NCBI GenBank assembly: GCA_016432265.1
Contig: CP066681.1
Span: 1,638,342 to 1,702,341 of the forward strand
Source of the DNA: Micavibrio aeruginosavorus
GTDB lineage: Bacteria > Pseudomonadota > Alphaproteobacteria > Micavibrionales > Micavibrionaceae
Reading direction: 5' to 3'
DNA length: 64,000 bases
Of the stretch, positions 7,949 through 17,808 are shown piece after piece (position 1 is the first letter of the stretch; the number at the start of each line of letters is the position of its first letter). A program made the translations under genes and the position numbers. A model generated the notes under the pieces. That model ran no database searches, was not told the DNA's origin, and worked only from the letters and a program-made list of their open reading frames with translations.

Positions 7949-8932
7949 ATGTCTGATACCCCATCCCCATCAAAGGAAAACAAACCCTTGTTGGCTATGC
8001 CTGCGGGGGTGGGCTTGGCGTTGGGAAGCGGTATGGCCCGCGGTTTTGCCCATATCGGCGTCATAAAGGCTCTTAATCGTTATGGAATAAAGCCGGACAT
8101 CGTAGCCGGAACCTCGATCGGCGCCGTGGTCGGCGGCTGTTACCTGGCTGGGAAGCTCGATACCCTTGAAGAATGGGCGCGCGGACTCAACCGCCGCCGG
8201 ATTTTCAGCTATCTCGATTTCCGTGTCCGTAGCGCCGGGTTGATTGGCGGCCGGAAGCTGGGATCCATCCTTGAGGAGCATTTCGGCAACATGCTGATTG
8301 AGGAGACCAAAATGCCTTTCGTCGGCGTAGCCACGGATTTGGTCACCGGCCATGAGATCTGGCTGCAAAAAGGACGGTTTGTCGATGCGATGAGAGCGTC
8401 TTTCGCGTTACCCGGCATATTCCCACCCGTCCCGTTGAACGGCCGCACCCTTATAGATGGTGCCTTGGTAAACCCTGTGCCGGTATCGGTTTGTCAGGCG
8501 CTGGGTTCACGTCTTACAATCGCCATAGATCTGAACGGTGACATGATCGGCAAATCGAGCAAGCCAGGCACAGGGTACCAAACGGTTCTGGGTTTTGATG
8601 TGTTCGGCGATCCGAACATCTCTGAGCAGGCAGAAGAAGCACTGGGGACATCAACCCTCACCAAGCGTATGTTCAGGCGCGACGGCAACAGCCCCAGCCT
8701 GTTCGGCGTCATGGTATCATCCCTGAACATAATTCAAGACCGCCTGACGCGGTCGCGCCTTGCCGGCGACCCGCCGGATGTTCACATCAAGCCGAGGATC
8801 GGCCATATCGGATTGCTTGAGTTTGAACGCGCCGATGAACTTATTCATGAAGGCGAGGAGTCCGTTGAGCGCAAACTGCCGGAATTGATGTCGGCGGTCG
8901 AGATCTTGCTGAACCGCACAACACGCGGATAA
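7949..8932 (+). CDS. Patatin-like phospholipase (RssA/NTE family)
   Basis: A 327-residue protein with the patatin fold signature: the glycine-rich GLALGSGMARG near 22-32 as oxyanion loop, the nucleophile S56 in GTSIG, and the dyad aspartate D170 in DGA. These make it a serine/aspartate lipid acyl hydrolase of the RssA type. No signal peptide is seen. It is divergent from the MsbA-like exporter with a 41-bp gap and converges on the HAD hydrolase gene. A membrane-lipid turnover role is inferred from the family. Confidence 0.92.
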   Translation: MSDTPSPSKENKPLLAMPAGVGLALGSGMARGFAHIGVIKALNRYGIKPDIVAGTSIGAVVGGCYLAGKLDTLEEWARGLNRRRIFSYLDFRVRSAGLIGGRKLGSILEEHFGNMLIEETKMPFVGVATDLVTGHEIWLQKGRFVDAMRASFALPGIFPPVPLNGRTLIDGALVNPVPVSVCQALGSRLTIAIDLNGDMIGKSSKPGTGYQTVLGFDVFGDPNISEQAEEALGTSTLTKRMFRRDGNSPSLFGVMVSSLNIIQDRLTRSRLAGDPPDVHIKPRIGHIGLLEFERADELIHEGEESVERKLPELMSAVEILLNRTTRG

Positions 8933-8941
8933 AAAGGCGGG

Positions 8942-9874
8942 TTAACCTGTTTTGCGTTTCTTATGCTTGCGGTCAGGCAGGGCCTTGCCCCAATTGACGC
9001 GATTGACCAGGTAAGTCGGCCTGACGTTATTATATTGCAACACCAGAACATTCAACGCGCGATCCACTTCATTCGGCGTCTTGCAGTTCTTGAACGTGCC
9101 ATAATGCAGTCCGCTTTTTACCAAACATGTATCGATGTTGACCGCAGCGGCGCCCAGAATGTCGTGAGCCATCGTATCACCCAGCATCACCGTATCACCG
9201 GGATATATCTGTTTGGCCTGCAGCAGACGGATGCAATGCTGATAAATCGGCTTGTGCGGTTTTCCGATATAATGAACAACACCGCCGAAATCCTCATAAC
9301 GGCGGGCAATCATACCCGGCCCGAGAACGTAACTTTCCCCTATCAGAGCCTGGCTGTCCGGGTTGGCGCAAATGGCCTTCAGGCGTTTACGAATAGCCGT
9401 ACGCAGGATCGGCTCATAATAATCCACCATCGTTTTCTGCGGTGCGTCGGTGCCGCTAATCAGCAAAAATTCAGCATCTTCAATCTTGCTGACGATCTCC
9501 AGATCCAACCCGTCGACGATCGACGTATCCCCGCCACGGCTCATCAGGAAACACTTCTTTCCGATATTGTGAAAGAAGCCTTCACTCTGGTCTTTTAACC
9601 CCTGCCAAGTGATCTCACCCGAAGTCACGATTTCATCATACAGGCTGGGGCCTATGCCCAGTTCTTGCAAACGCACCTTGTTTTCCTCGGCGCGCTTGCC
9701 GGAATTTGAAAGAATAATGATGTACTTATTGCGCCCTTTCAACTCTTTCAGGCAATCGACAACGCCTTCATAGGCTCTCTCGCCGTTATGAAGCACGCCC
9801 CATTGGTCAATGATAAAAGCGTTATAGCTGTCCGATATGTCAGATATACCCTGACAAAATTTGGTTTTGGGCAT
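8942..9874 (-). CDS. HAD-superfamily IIA sugar-phosphatase-like protein
   Basis: About 310 residues with the layout of the alphaproteobacterial HAD-IIA family (TIGR01459-like). FIIDQWGVLHNG carries the nucleophile motif; ILSNSGKRAE is motif II; IGKPHKPIY carries the lysine motif; and VMLGDTMAHDILGA carries the acidic motif. Members dephosphorylate small sugar phosphates or nucleotides; the substrate is not known. I choose the ATG at 9874 because a GGGGGAAG ribosome site precedes it; a longer frame to 9934 has no support. Confidence 0.88.
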   Translation of the reverse strand: MPKTKFCQGISDISDSYNAFIIDQWGVLHNGERAYEGVVDCLKELKGRNKYIIILSNSGKRAEENKVRLQELGIGPSLYDEIVTSGEITWQGLKDQSEGFFHNIGKKCFLMSRGGDTSIVDGLDLEIVSKIEDAEFLLISGTDAPQKTMVDYYEPILRTAIRKRLKAICANPDSQALIGESYVLGPGMIARRYEDFGGVVHYIGKPHKPIYQHCIRLLQAKQIYPGDTVMLGDTMAHDILGAAAVNIDTCLVKSGLHYGTFKNCKTPNEVDRALNVLVLQYNNVRPTYLVNRVNWGKALPDRKHKKRKTG

Positions 9875-9955
9875 AAATTGGCTTCCCCCACTGGAAAATA
9901 CGCTTTTTACTGTCTCTCTCAAAAGGATAGGCAAAATTCCTCAACAAAAGATTAT

Positions 9956-9989
9956 CAGCAAAAACGGGGGTATTCTCAACCCCCGTTTT
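9956..9989 (-). terminator. Intrinsic terminator of the coiled-coil gene
   Basis: A perfect 11-bp stem (AAAACGGGGGT at 9961-9971 with its complement at 9979-9989) and a 7-nt loop, followed in the minus direction by a T-run at 9960-9956. It lies 39 bp after the stop of the large coiled-coil gene. Confidence 0.85.
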
Positions 9990-10027
9990 GGCAAAAATAT
10001 CAATTTTTACAATGCCTTATGAAAAGG

Positions 10028-13000
10028 CTAAGCCGCTTTGCGCTCCTCGCGGCTTAACTTCGGCTCACGTCCTGCAGCCTGGCAGAGAGTTACGTAAAGC
10101 GCGCCAATATCGGAGGAGGCAAACGTAGCCGCGAGCAAATCGCCATGGTCGTTAGACACAGCCTGATCAAACAATTCTTCGAACTGACGCAAAAAGCGCT
10201 GCACGTAAGTACGGAATTCCGTATCGTCGGCAAACTTGCTGCGCAGACGCTCAATCGGAAGCTCGCTGCCCAACGCAGCAAGACGGCGGGTAAAGGCCCC
10301 GACATCCCCCTTCTGGAATGCACGCCACGTTTTCTCTGGCACCTCTCCATCCATGAGGCGCGTCAGGTCTACCGAGAGCGAATGCAAGCTCTCGATAATG
10401 AACTTCGCCGCGCTGAGGAACGCGTCGCGCTGGACACGCCCTTCTTCCTTACGGATCTTCTCGGCATTGTAGGTTGCATCCTGAACAGCCTTAAACAAAG
10501 CGTTTGACTGACGGCCGAACGAGGATGCCGCCTCATCAGCCGCCCTCACCGCGGCTGCCGTTACTGTAACCAGACGTTCCGATTCATCAGCCAGAGCATC
10601 GCGCGACTTGCCAATGGAGCTTGCCACAGTATCCGATGTCGATTTGATTTCACCCATACGGCTGGTCAGCGTCGAGACGGACTTACTGATAGTATCGACA
10701 GCATCTACCGAGGCATCGGCGACCAGGTGAGCCTGCCGCTTCAACTCATCGCCATAGTTATGGGATGTCCGCAAGGCCGCAGCCATTTGCTCGGACACTT
10801 CACGCGCCTTCAATTCAAATCCATCGCTGGTGGTTCTTATCTCCATCAGGGACTCTTTGGATACTTTCAGCAAATTCGCTGTTTCCTCTTGCAGTTTTCC
10901 GGATAGAATATTGCCCAATTCTGCCGTCTTGGCGGCTGCAAGATTGAGATTTTCACCTTCCTCACGCACTTTGCTACCGACTTTTTCAAAGCGCAGAACA
11001 ACGCGATCAGCAGTTTCATCGACCTGCTGAGCCGATTTTCCAAGCTCCCCGCCAACATCATGCAAGCGAGCGACAGCCTGACCAACAGCTTCGGATAATT
11101 CATGGAATTGCTCGTTTACAGCACGCTGGACGCTCTCGATCTTAAGCAAGGCCTGATCGGTCATCAGGTGAATGTCTGAAGATTGATCTTCAAGCGAAGA
11201 CTCAATATCCCGCATCTTATCACTAGCCGATGTGGCGGCACGCTCAATGTCCTCTACGCGGGACTGCAGATTTTCGCTTGAACTGCGCAGGATCTGCGCA
11301 GCCTGATCAGCCCCGGAACGCAATGATGTCAAGCGCTCATCAAAAACAATCCCGACTTCCTGCAAACGCTCCAGATTGGAACGGCTGATTTCAACAAACC
11401 CCCCATGCAGGGATTCGAATTTTTCCTGCGCCTCCGACGCCTTGCTAAGGGCTTGGTTCAAAACAGGCTCGAAGCCCGATACGCTATCATCCAGCGCGCT
11501 CATAAACTGGCGTATGGATTCAGTCGCCGTTCCCGACTGATCCTTAAGACGGCAGCTTTTCTCGTCAAAAGCTCCATCAAGGCGGTTCAGGTCGGCAATC
11601 GCCTTGCTGCTGGCATCGCTTATCTCCAGGCACCGTGAGCTGATTTTACCCTCAACAATACTGACATCCAACACGGCCTTTTCAGAGGCGTCAGCAAGGT
11701 TCTTAGCCTGGAGGCGCAAAGATTCATTAACCTTTTCCAGGTTAGCCAGCGTCGTCACGACTTCCGACTGCAGGTTGTTCTTTTGCTGCAAAAGCTGATC
11801 GTTGATTGTGCGTGAATGTCCGGCAATTTGCCCGGCCATGGTGGATATCTCCTGCGCCTGCCCGCGGAGGATTGTCCTGATGTGCTCTGCCGAGTCTTTA
11901 GCCTTGTCGCTAGCTTCATTGAGTTCGCCAACGCGGCGGCGCAGCGTCTCCTCGATTTGCAGATGCTTGGTATCGGCCTCCGCAACCGCCCCCGCCATTT
12001 CTTTGAGGGGCCGGGCCAAGGCGGCCTGCACGCTCTCAATACGCTCGACAATCGTTGTCGTCGACAAACTGATCTTCTCTGATTGATTTTCAATCGATTG
12101 AGACAGCCTGGCCACTTGCTCATCAGCGAGTTGCGATGCTTTTTCTATCTGCTCCCTGCTCTGCTCAAGCATTTCAACGATAGAGCGAATATGCTCGACG
12201 TTGCCGGCGCCCGCACTATTCAACTGATCGATATTTTCACGAGTTGAGTTGATCAATGACTCAGCTTGCTCGCGCGCCGACAAGGTTGCCTTTTCCAACT
12301 GCTCGATCGCACGGCGCACGGCGCCGCTGATGGTTTCCGCGCCACTCAGGGCCACGCTCATCGACTCCGTCAGCTTGTTAGCCGTCGACGTGCCGGCGTT
12401 TTCTATGATTTCCGCCTGCTTGCTCAGCATTGAGGCCGAGTCACGCAGCTTCTCCCCTTGCGCCGACAAACGGGATTCGACCGCCCCCGTGCGTTCAATG
12501 ATCTGGCTGGCCGCATCACCGAGATTGGTCAAGGAATTATTGATAGTCTCAGCAATTTTCTCGGCTTGCAGAGCCACGCTTTGAGCACCAAGATCCAAGG
12601 CCTGACGATGATCGGCTATCGTTTTGCTCGACTGAGCCATGGCCTCAAGTGTTTTCCCGGTTACATCTTCCAGCCCCTTGATCTGCTCTTCAATGCTGCT
12701 GGCCAGACGAGTTGTCTCTTCAGAGACACGCCCGACGGCAGCGGACAAACCTTGAGTATGCTGGTCAAACTCGCCACTCACCGTTTTCAGACGCTCGGTC
12801 ACGCGATCAATCGCACCATTGAGGCCATCATAGCTGCTGGTCAGATTGTTTTCGATGCCTCTGGTGCGTTCACCGGCTTTCTCGGCAGCCTCTAAAATCC
12901 TGTCGGCCCCTTTAACCAAGGCAGATTCCATCTCGCTCGCGCGCTCCAGAACGGCCCCTGTTGCCTTATCCCAGGCTTCTGCACCCTCTTTAGTTTTCGC

Positions 13001-13855
13001 ATCAATGTTAGCCGTCCGCTGCTCCAGTTCCTCTGTCAGAGCCAGAAGTTTGGCAGCGCGGTCGTTCAGGTTGTCCGACAGGCGGTCGATATGAAACTCG
13101 GCTTTCTTCGAAACCCCGACAAAATCCCGAATTTCAGCGCGCAACCCCTGACGTGCCCGGGTAATCGAACGAATGACCGTACGAGATGATGCCGACAACT
13201 CGGCAGCCTGACGGCAAAGCTGCTCGATATCGCGGTTGACGCGCTGCGCCCGCTCCTCCGAAGGGAAAATTATCGCCTGTAGCTCATGACGCAGTTCCGC
13301 TGCGTAGCGGTTGATGTCGGCCCCGCGCTGAAAATGGCTCAGCATCATCCAGAACAAAGCAATCGGCGCAAGCATCGCAGCCAGCAAGCCGCCTAACTGG
13401 ATCGGCCCCGCGCTGACCAGACCGGCAACGCCATAGGCCGCCACAGCGTACAAGACGCAATAGATAACCCACGAAAAGGTCACCGCCGCCCCCATCCAAC
13501 TCAGGGCGCGGTGCCAGATGGGGCGCTGGAAATCGGAGCGGTTGACTAAGGGAGACAGCATCAAAACAGGCTCATTTTCATTGTCATAATTAGACGCTTC
13601 GGAGGATGCGCGCGGTTCGGCGCGCAATTCGTCCGCACCCACAAGCTGTTCGGCCCCCTCTTCCTTGATTTCCTGAATCCGCAGTGATTTCAACCCGCTA
13701 CGCACTGACTGCGCCTGCACCGTTTCCAACTTGCGCGCTGTTATTTCCAGGGCATTCCGAGCCTGCGTCTTGATAATGCTGCGCTCATCTGGCGAGAGTT
13801 CCGCTTCGCTGGCTGTCACCGGGGTATCTTCACGGATGGCCGAGTTGTGAGTCAT
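10028..13855 (-). CDS. Giant membrane-anchored coiled-coil protein
   Basis: A 1275-residue protein. Residues 1-115 are charged and cytoplasmic; two membrane helices lie at about 121-145 and 153-174; residues 180-1180 are almost continuous coiled coil rich in Ala, Glu, Ser, Leu and Gln; and a small C-terminal domain (about 1185-1275) contains RLMDGEVPEKTWRAFQKGD and EFRTYVQRFLRQFEELF. Helix polarity suggests the long rod lies in the cytoplasm. Similar architecture occurs in alphaproteobacterial proteins annotated as apolipoprotein-like or kinesin-like, with no settled role; cell shape, polarity or nucleoid organisation are possible. The ATG at 13855 is preceded by CGGGAG. A strong terminator follows. 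Confidence 0.8.
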   Translation of the reverse strand: MTHNSAIREDTPVTASEAELSPDERSIIKTQARNALEITARKLETVQAQSVRSGLKSLRIQEIKEEGAEQLVGADELRAEPRASSEASNYDNENEPVLMLSPLVNRSDFQRPIWHRALSWMGAAVTFSWVIYCVLYAVAAYGVAGLVSAGPIQLGGLLAAMLAPIALFWMMLSHFQRGADINRYAAELRHELQAIIFPSEERAQRVNRDIEQLCRQAAELSASSRTVIRSITRARQGLRAEIRDFVGVSKKAEFHIDRLSDNLNDRAAKLLALTEELEQRTANIDAKTKEGAEAWDKATGAVLERASEMESALVKGADRILEAAEKAGERTRGIENNLTSSYDGLNGAIDRVTERLKTVSGEFDQHTQGLSAAVGRVSEETTRLASSIEEQIKGLEDVTGKTLEAMAQSSKTIADHRQALDLGAQSVALQAEKIAETINNSLTNLGDAASQIIERTGAVESRLSAQGEKLRDSASMLSKQAEIIENAGTSTANKLTESMSVALSGAETISGAVRRAIEQLEKATLSAREQAESLINSTRENIDQLNSAGAGNVEHIRSIVEMLEQSREQIEKASQLADEQVARLSQSIENQSEKISLSTTTIVERIESVQAALARPLKEMAGAVAEADTKHLQIEETLRRRVGELNEASDKAKDSAEHIRTILRGQAQEISTMAGQIAGHSRTINDQLLQQKNNLQSEVVTTLANLEKVNESLRLQAKNLADASEKAVLDVSIVEGKISSRCLEISDASSKAIADLNRLDGAFDEKSCRLKDQSGTATESIRQFMSALDDSVSGFEPVLNQALSKASEAQEKFESLHGGFVEISRSNLERLQEVGIVFDERLTSLRSGADQAAQILRSSSENLQSRVEDIERAATSASDKMRDIESSLEDQSSDIHLMTDQALLKIESVQRAVNEQFHELSEAVGQAVARLHDVGGELGKSAQQVDETADRVVLRFEKVGSKVREEGENLNLAAAKTAELGNILSGKLQEETANLLKVSKESLMEIRTTSDGFELKAREVSEQMAAALRTSHNYGDELKRQAHLVADASVDAVDTISKSVSTLTSRMGEIKSTSDTVASSIGKSRDALADESERLVTVTAAAVRAADEAASSFGRQSNALFKAVQDATYNAEKIRKEEGRVQRDAFLSAAKFIIESLHSLSVDLTRLMDGEVPEKTWRAFQKGDVGAFTRRLAALGSELPIERLRSKFADDTEFRTYVQRFLRQFEELFDQAVSNDHGDLLAATFASSDIGALYVTLCQAAGREPKLSREERKAA

Positions 13856-14145
13856 GTCACTATGCTCCCGCATGCAAATGAGTTGAATAATTTTTATGAA
13901 GTGAGCTTTTTTAGCTTTGTCGCAAAGTTGGTGCAAGCCCCTAAAAACAGAGACTTAGAGACAATCCTTCAAAGGATCTCCAAAAAACTAGGCAAGTCAC
14001 AGGGTTGAAGAAAGATGTCCCGAACTTCACACTCTTGTGGATAAAAACACACGCTCCGCAAGAGCCATATCCATTCCCACGATTGGGCATAATATGAATA
14101 TTGGCCGTTTGTAAAAAACGGTTAATCTCCATATAGTTAGGCAGC

Positions 14146-15621
14146 TTATTTAGACTGCTTGCTTAAATATTTGGAAACATATGCCTGCAAATCACGCTTC
14201 AATTCCGGAGCCATGACATAAAGGCCAATCAGGTTGGGAAAGGCCATCGACAAAATCATGGAGTCGGTAAACCGGATCACATTTGTCAGATCAGCGGCGC
14301 AGCCCACAATCACAAACAGGCAGAAAACGATCTTGAAAGTCATTTCCACAATCGGCTTTTCACCGAATATGAACGTTGAAGCCTTTACGCCATAATACCC
14401 CCAGCCAATCAACGTAGAATATGCAAACATAAATACGGTAAAGGCGAGCATCCAAGGCGCCCATGGAATTTCGCTGGCAAAGGCATTAGAGGTCAATTCA
14501 ACACCAGCCATGCCTTGCCCGGATTCATAGACCCCGGTAATCACAATCACCAATGCCGTCATCAGGCAGATGATAACCGTATCAATAAAAGGCCCCATCA
14601 TGGCGGCAATCCCCTGCCTGACAGGTTCTTGCGTACGCGCACAACTTTGCACAATAGCAGCCGATCCAAGCCCCGCCTCATTCGAGAAGGAGGCCCGCTG
14701 GATCCCGGTTAACATAGCTCCGGCCAAGCCTGCCAACCCGGCAGTCGGCGTAAATGCTTCTTTAAAAATAATACCCAAAGCCTCAGGCACCTGATCAAAA
14801 TTCATGATAATGACGAAAAATCCAGCCAATAGATAGAGGATGGCCATAACCGGCACCAGCATTGACGACACATTGGCAATCGATTTGATGCCCCCAATAA
14901 TCACGATACCCGTCAAGATCGACAAAACGATGCCAAACATCCAGCCCTTGCCGGCCAACCAGCTGGCATCGCCTCCTGAAGCGTTGAGAAACTGTATGTA
15001 GGTCTGGTTGGCCTGAAACATATTGCCGCCGCCAATCGCTCCCCCGATACAGCAAAGCGCAAAAACTATAGCCAGAATTTTGCCCAGTTTCGGCTTGCCA
15101 CGACTGGAGAAAATATCCTGCAGGTAATACATTGGCCCGCCCGATACATCTTTCTCCCCTCTGGCATTCACAAAGCAGCGGCGATACTTGACCCCGGCGG
15201 TAACCTCGGCGAACTTGGTCGACATGCCGATAAAGGCCATCATAACCATCCATACCACGGCTCCCGGCCCGCCGACTGAAACAGCGACCGCGACGCCCGC
15301 GATATTACCAAGCCCTACCGTCCCCGCCAGAGACGCCATCAAAGCCTGAAAATTGTTGATTTGCCCCTCAGCGTCCGGCTCCTCATGCTTGCCGCGCACA
15401 ACGTTAAACGAATGCCAGAAATAGCGCAGATTGGGAAACCAAAGATATGCCGTGAAGAACAGCCCTGCCGCCATCAACCAGATCAAAATAAGCGGGAATG
15501 ATTTTTCAACCATTACCCCCGCCGCATCCGGCACATTAAATTTGACGCCATAGAAAAGGATGGCCTCGCTGACATCAGCGAAGGATTTGAACATCGCATC
15601 AATTTTCTGATCAATAGACAT
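14146..15621 (-). CDS. Sodium:alanine/glycine symporter (AGCS family)
   Basis: A 491-residue integral membrane protein with about 11 helices. Family marks include GLGNIAGVAVAVSVGGPGAV, TKFAEVTAGVKYR, the GGPMYYLQDIF segment, QRASFSNEAGLGSAAIV and WGYYGVKA. AGCS carriers import alanine or glycine with Na+. The length is normal for the family. It stands as a single gene on the minus strand. The upstream region 13856-14145 contains no gene I can support. Confidence 0.93.
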   Translation of the reverse strand: MSIDQKIDAMFKSFADVSEAILFYGVKFNVPDAAGVMVEKSFPLILIWLMAAGLFFTAYLWFPNLRYFWHSFNVVRGKHEEPDAEGQINNFQALMASLAGTVGLGNIAGVAVAVSVGGPGAVVWMVMMAFIGMSTKFAEVTAGVKYRRCFVNARGEKDVSGGPMYYLQDIFSSRGKPKLGKILAIVFALCCIGGAIGGGNMFQANQTYIQFLNASGGDASWLAGKGWMFGIVLSILTGIVIIGGIKSIANVSSMLVPVMAILYLLAGFFVIIMNFDQVPEALGIIFKEAFTPTAGLAGLAGAMLTGIQRASFSNEAGLGSAAIVQSCARTQEPVRQGIAAMMGPFIDTVIICLMTALVIVITGVYESGQGMAGVELTSNAFASEIPWAPWMLAFTVFMFAYSTLIGWGYYGVKASTFIFGEKPIVEMTFKIVFCLFVIVGCAADLTNVIRFTDSMILSMAFPNLIGLYVMAPELKRDLQAYVSKYLSKQSK

Positions 15622-15715
15622 AGGCTAATCCCTGTTTCCTCATTGCTTGATCCCTCAGGATAGGCAGGGAACAGGTAAGCGGCAAGACGTCGCTCCGGGG
15701 TTACCCACAAAGCGG

Positions 15716-16291
15716 TTATTTTTCACAGTCCCATGTATCGGGCAAGCCGTAATAGTAATAGTGGGGTTCGGTAGCCGACACGGGCTTCGCCGGGATTCCC
15801 ACCATCGTCACGCCCGGCGGAACGTCTTTGGTGACAACGGAATTGGCTCCGACCGAAGCGCCGTCCCCCACGGTAATAGGCCCCAGCACCTGCGCCCCCG
15901 CCCCGATCATGACCTTATGCCCGAGATCAGGGTGGCGTTTACCGCACTTGGGGCCCGATCCCTTGCCGCCCAGCGTCACGCCGTGATAAATCGTGCAGTC
16001 ATTGCCAATAGTCGCCGTTTCACCGATCACGACCCCCATGCCATGATCGATAAACAAATTGCGACCAATCCGAGCACCCGGGTGGATTTCAATCCCCGTC
16101 AGCATCCGCCCCACCTGCGACCACCAGCGCCCCAAAGCGCGCAAATTCTTTTCCCACAAAAAGTGCGCCAACGGATGAAAGAACGTCATGATGTGAAGCC
16201 CGGGATAACAAAACAACACTTCGGCGAACGTCGGGCATGCGGCGTCGCGTTCACGTATGGATTGGATATGATCAAGAATTTTTTGAATCAT
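15716..16291 (-). CDS. cysE: Serine O-acetyltransferase (short EpsC/SrpH type)
   Basis: A 191-residue enzyme that makes O-acetylserine from serine and acetyl-CoA, the first step of cysteine synthesis. It has the short N-terminal helical part, the left-handed beta-helix of hexapeptide repeats, and the active-site segments [21 protein letters not shown] and KRHPDLG. Its ATG overlaps the cysK stop by 4 bp (ATGA), so the two are translationally coupled. CysE and CysK also form the cysteine synthase complex by family knowledge. Confidence 0.93.
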   Translation of the reverse strand: MIQKILDHIQSIRERDAACPTFAEVLFCYPGLHIMTFFHPLAHFLWEKNLRALGRWWSQVGRMLTGIEIHPGARIGRNLFIDHGMGVVIGETATIGNDCTIYHGVTLGGKGSGPKCGKRHPDLGHKVMIGAGAQVLGPITVGDGASVGANSVVTKDVPPGVTMVGIPAKPVSATEPHYYYYGLPDTWDCEK

Positions 16292-17247
16292 GAGTTTTCC
16301 AGACCTTCAAACAGCGCCGTGGACAAGTAACGCTCGGCAAATGACGGAATGATGACGATCATCATCTTCCCTGCGTTTTCCGGTCGTACGCCCACCTGCG
16401 CTGCCGCCCACAAGGCCGCGCCCGAGGATATGCCCACAGGTATACCTTCCAGCCGTGCGGCCGCCCTAGCCGTTGATATAGCATCATCGTTTGTAACGCG
16501 TACGATTTCATCGATTATGCCCGTATCCAGTATCGAGGGGACAAACCCGGCGCCGATACCCTGAATTTTATGCGGCGACGGCGCGCCGCCGGATAAAACC
16601 GGGCTGGCATCGGGCTCTACAGCCACAGTCTTGAATCCCGGCCTTTTTTGCTTGATGGCCTGTGATACGCCCGTCAGCGTTCCCCCGGTGCCAACCCCGG
16701 AGATCAGAATATCGGCCTTGCCTGCTGTATCTTCCCAGATTTCAAACGCGGTGGTGTTTCTGTGGATTTCAGGATTGGCCGGATTATCAAACTGTCCCGG
16801 GATAAAGGCATCAAGATTCTGAGCCGCAAGCTCCTCGGCCCTGGCAATCGCACCCTTCATGCCCTTATCGGCAGGGGTCAACACCAGTTCCGCGCCCAGC
16901 AGCGCCAACATTTTGCGCCGCTCAACTGACATGCTTTCAGGCATGGTCAGGATCAGGCGGTATCCTTTAGAAGCTGCTACAAAAGCCAAGGCAATCCCTG
17001 TGTTGCCGGATGTAGGCTCTATGAGTACGGTCTTGCCCGGCGCAATCCGTCCGGCCTTCTCTGCCGCATCGATCATAGCAAAGCCGATACGATCCTTGAC
17101 CGAGGCCAGCGGATTGAAAAACTCCAGCTTGGCCACCAAATCCGCCTTAATATCATATTTTTCAGAAAAACGGGGCAATCGAACCAACGGGGTAGCTCCA
17201 ATCGTATCGATCACAGAATCGTATATTTTTCCCCGAAATTCAGACAT
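16288..17247 (-). CDS. cysK: Cysteine synthase A
   Basis: A 319-residue PLP enzyme of fold type II that converts O-acetylserine and sulfide to cysteine. K51 in [11 protein letters not shown] binds PLP; PTSGNTG at about 78-84 and [10 protein letters not shown] near 185 hold the phosphate and substrate. Length is standard. It is the first gene of a cysK-cysE operon. The order is the reverse of many genomes, with cysE last. Confidence 0.95.
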   Translation of the reverse strand: MSEFRGKIYDSVIDTIGATPLVRLPRFSEKYDIKADLVAKLEFFNPLASVKDRIGFAMIDAAEKAGRIAPGKTVLIEPTSGNTGIALAFVAASKGYRLILTMPESMSVERRKMLALLGAELVLTPADKGMKGAIARAEELAAQNLDAFIPGQFDNPANPEIHRNTTAFEIWEDTAGKADILISGVGTGGTLTGVSQAIKQKRPGFKTVAVEPDASPVLSGGAPSPHKIQGIGAGFVPSILDTGIIDEIVRVTNDDAISTARAAARLEGIPVGISSGAALWAAAQVGVRPENAGKMMIVIIPSFAERYLSTALFEGLENS

Positions 17248-17319
17248 GGCACCCTTCTCCTGTTCTCAGCCTAAGAGAAGTAGCACTTTGCTGCGAAACA
17301 GCAAACCCCTGATAACGGC

Positions 17320-17808
17320 TCAATGCTGATTGCAAATCGGATGGGATACGGGGTGTGATGGATAAAAAGTGGCGGCCCACTTCTTTATGTCGTCTTGCGA
17401 CATGCCGGAAACCTTTTCAATACGGCCCGCATAGTGTTTGCAGAACTGGTCGGGGCGCATGCGCGCGGAGTCATTTGCGATCTTGTTGGCAAAGGCCGTA
17501 CGCATGGAATTGAGCTGCCCTTCCGGATCGGGATGCCCAGTTCGGCGGAAATAGTCCATCAACTTGGTTTCATAAGCGGCAAACAACTTGATGTTCTCAT
17601 TTGTGAAATTGCGGTATTCGGAATACAGGTTTTTGCCATTGGCCTTGTAAAGGTGCTGGCAGTTAAGGCCTATAACCATCAGTTCGCTATGAATGCGGAT
17701 CCCTTGCTCGGCCTCCGCTTCAGGTTTTGTATAGCACGAGGACGCGGCAAAAGCCTGAGCCGAGAACACCAGAGAAATAACAAACGCAAACAGAGTCTTT
17801 CTAAACAT
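17320..17808 (-). CDS. Secreted protein of unknown function
   Basis: A 162-residue protein with a signal peptide (residues 1-21, cleavage after AFA) and a helical mature part with four cysteines (in SSCYTK, IGLNCQHL, DQFCKHYAG and HPICNQH). It probably is periplasmic with two disulfides. I do not recognise the family. Its ATG overlaps the stop of the upstream dehydrogenase by one base (TAATG), so it is likely translated from the same message. Confidence 0.75.
   Translation of the reverse strand: MFRKTLFAFVISLVFSAQAFAASSCYTKPEAEAEQGIRIHSELMVIGLNCQHLYKANGKNLYSEYRNFTNENIKLFAAYETKLMDYFRRTGHPDPEGQLNSMRTAFANKIANDSARMRPDQFCKHYAGRIEKVSGMSQDDIKKWAATFYPSHPVSHPICNQH

Noticed and set aside
13941..14132. 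63-codon minus-strand frame after the symporter gene
   Set aside because: No ribosome site and no protein-like composition; it is in a spacer.
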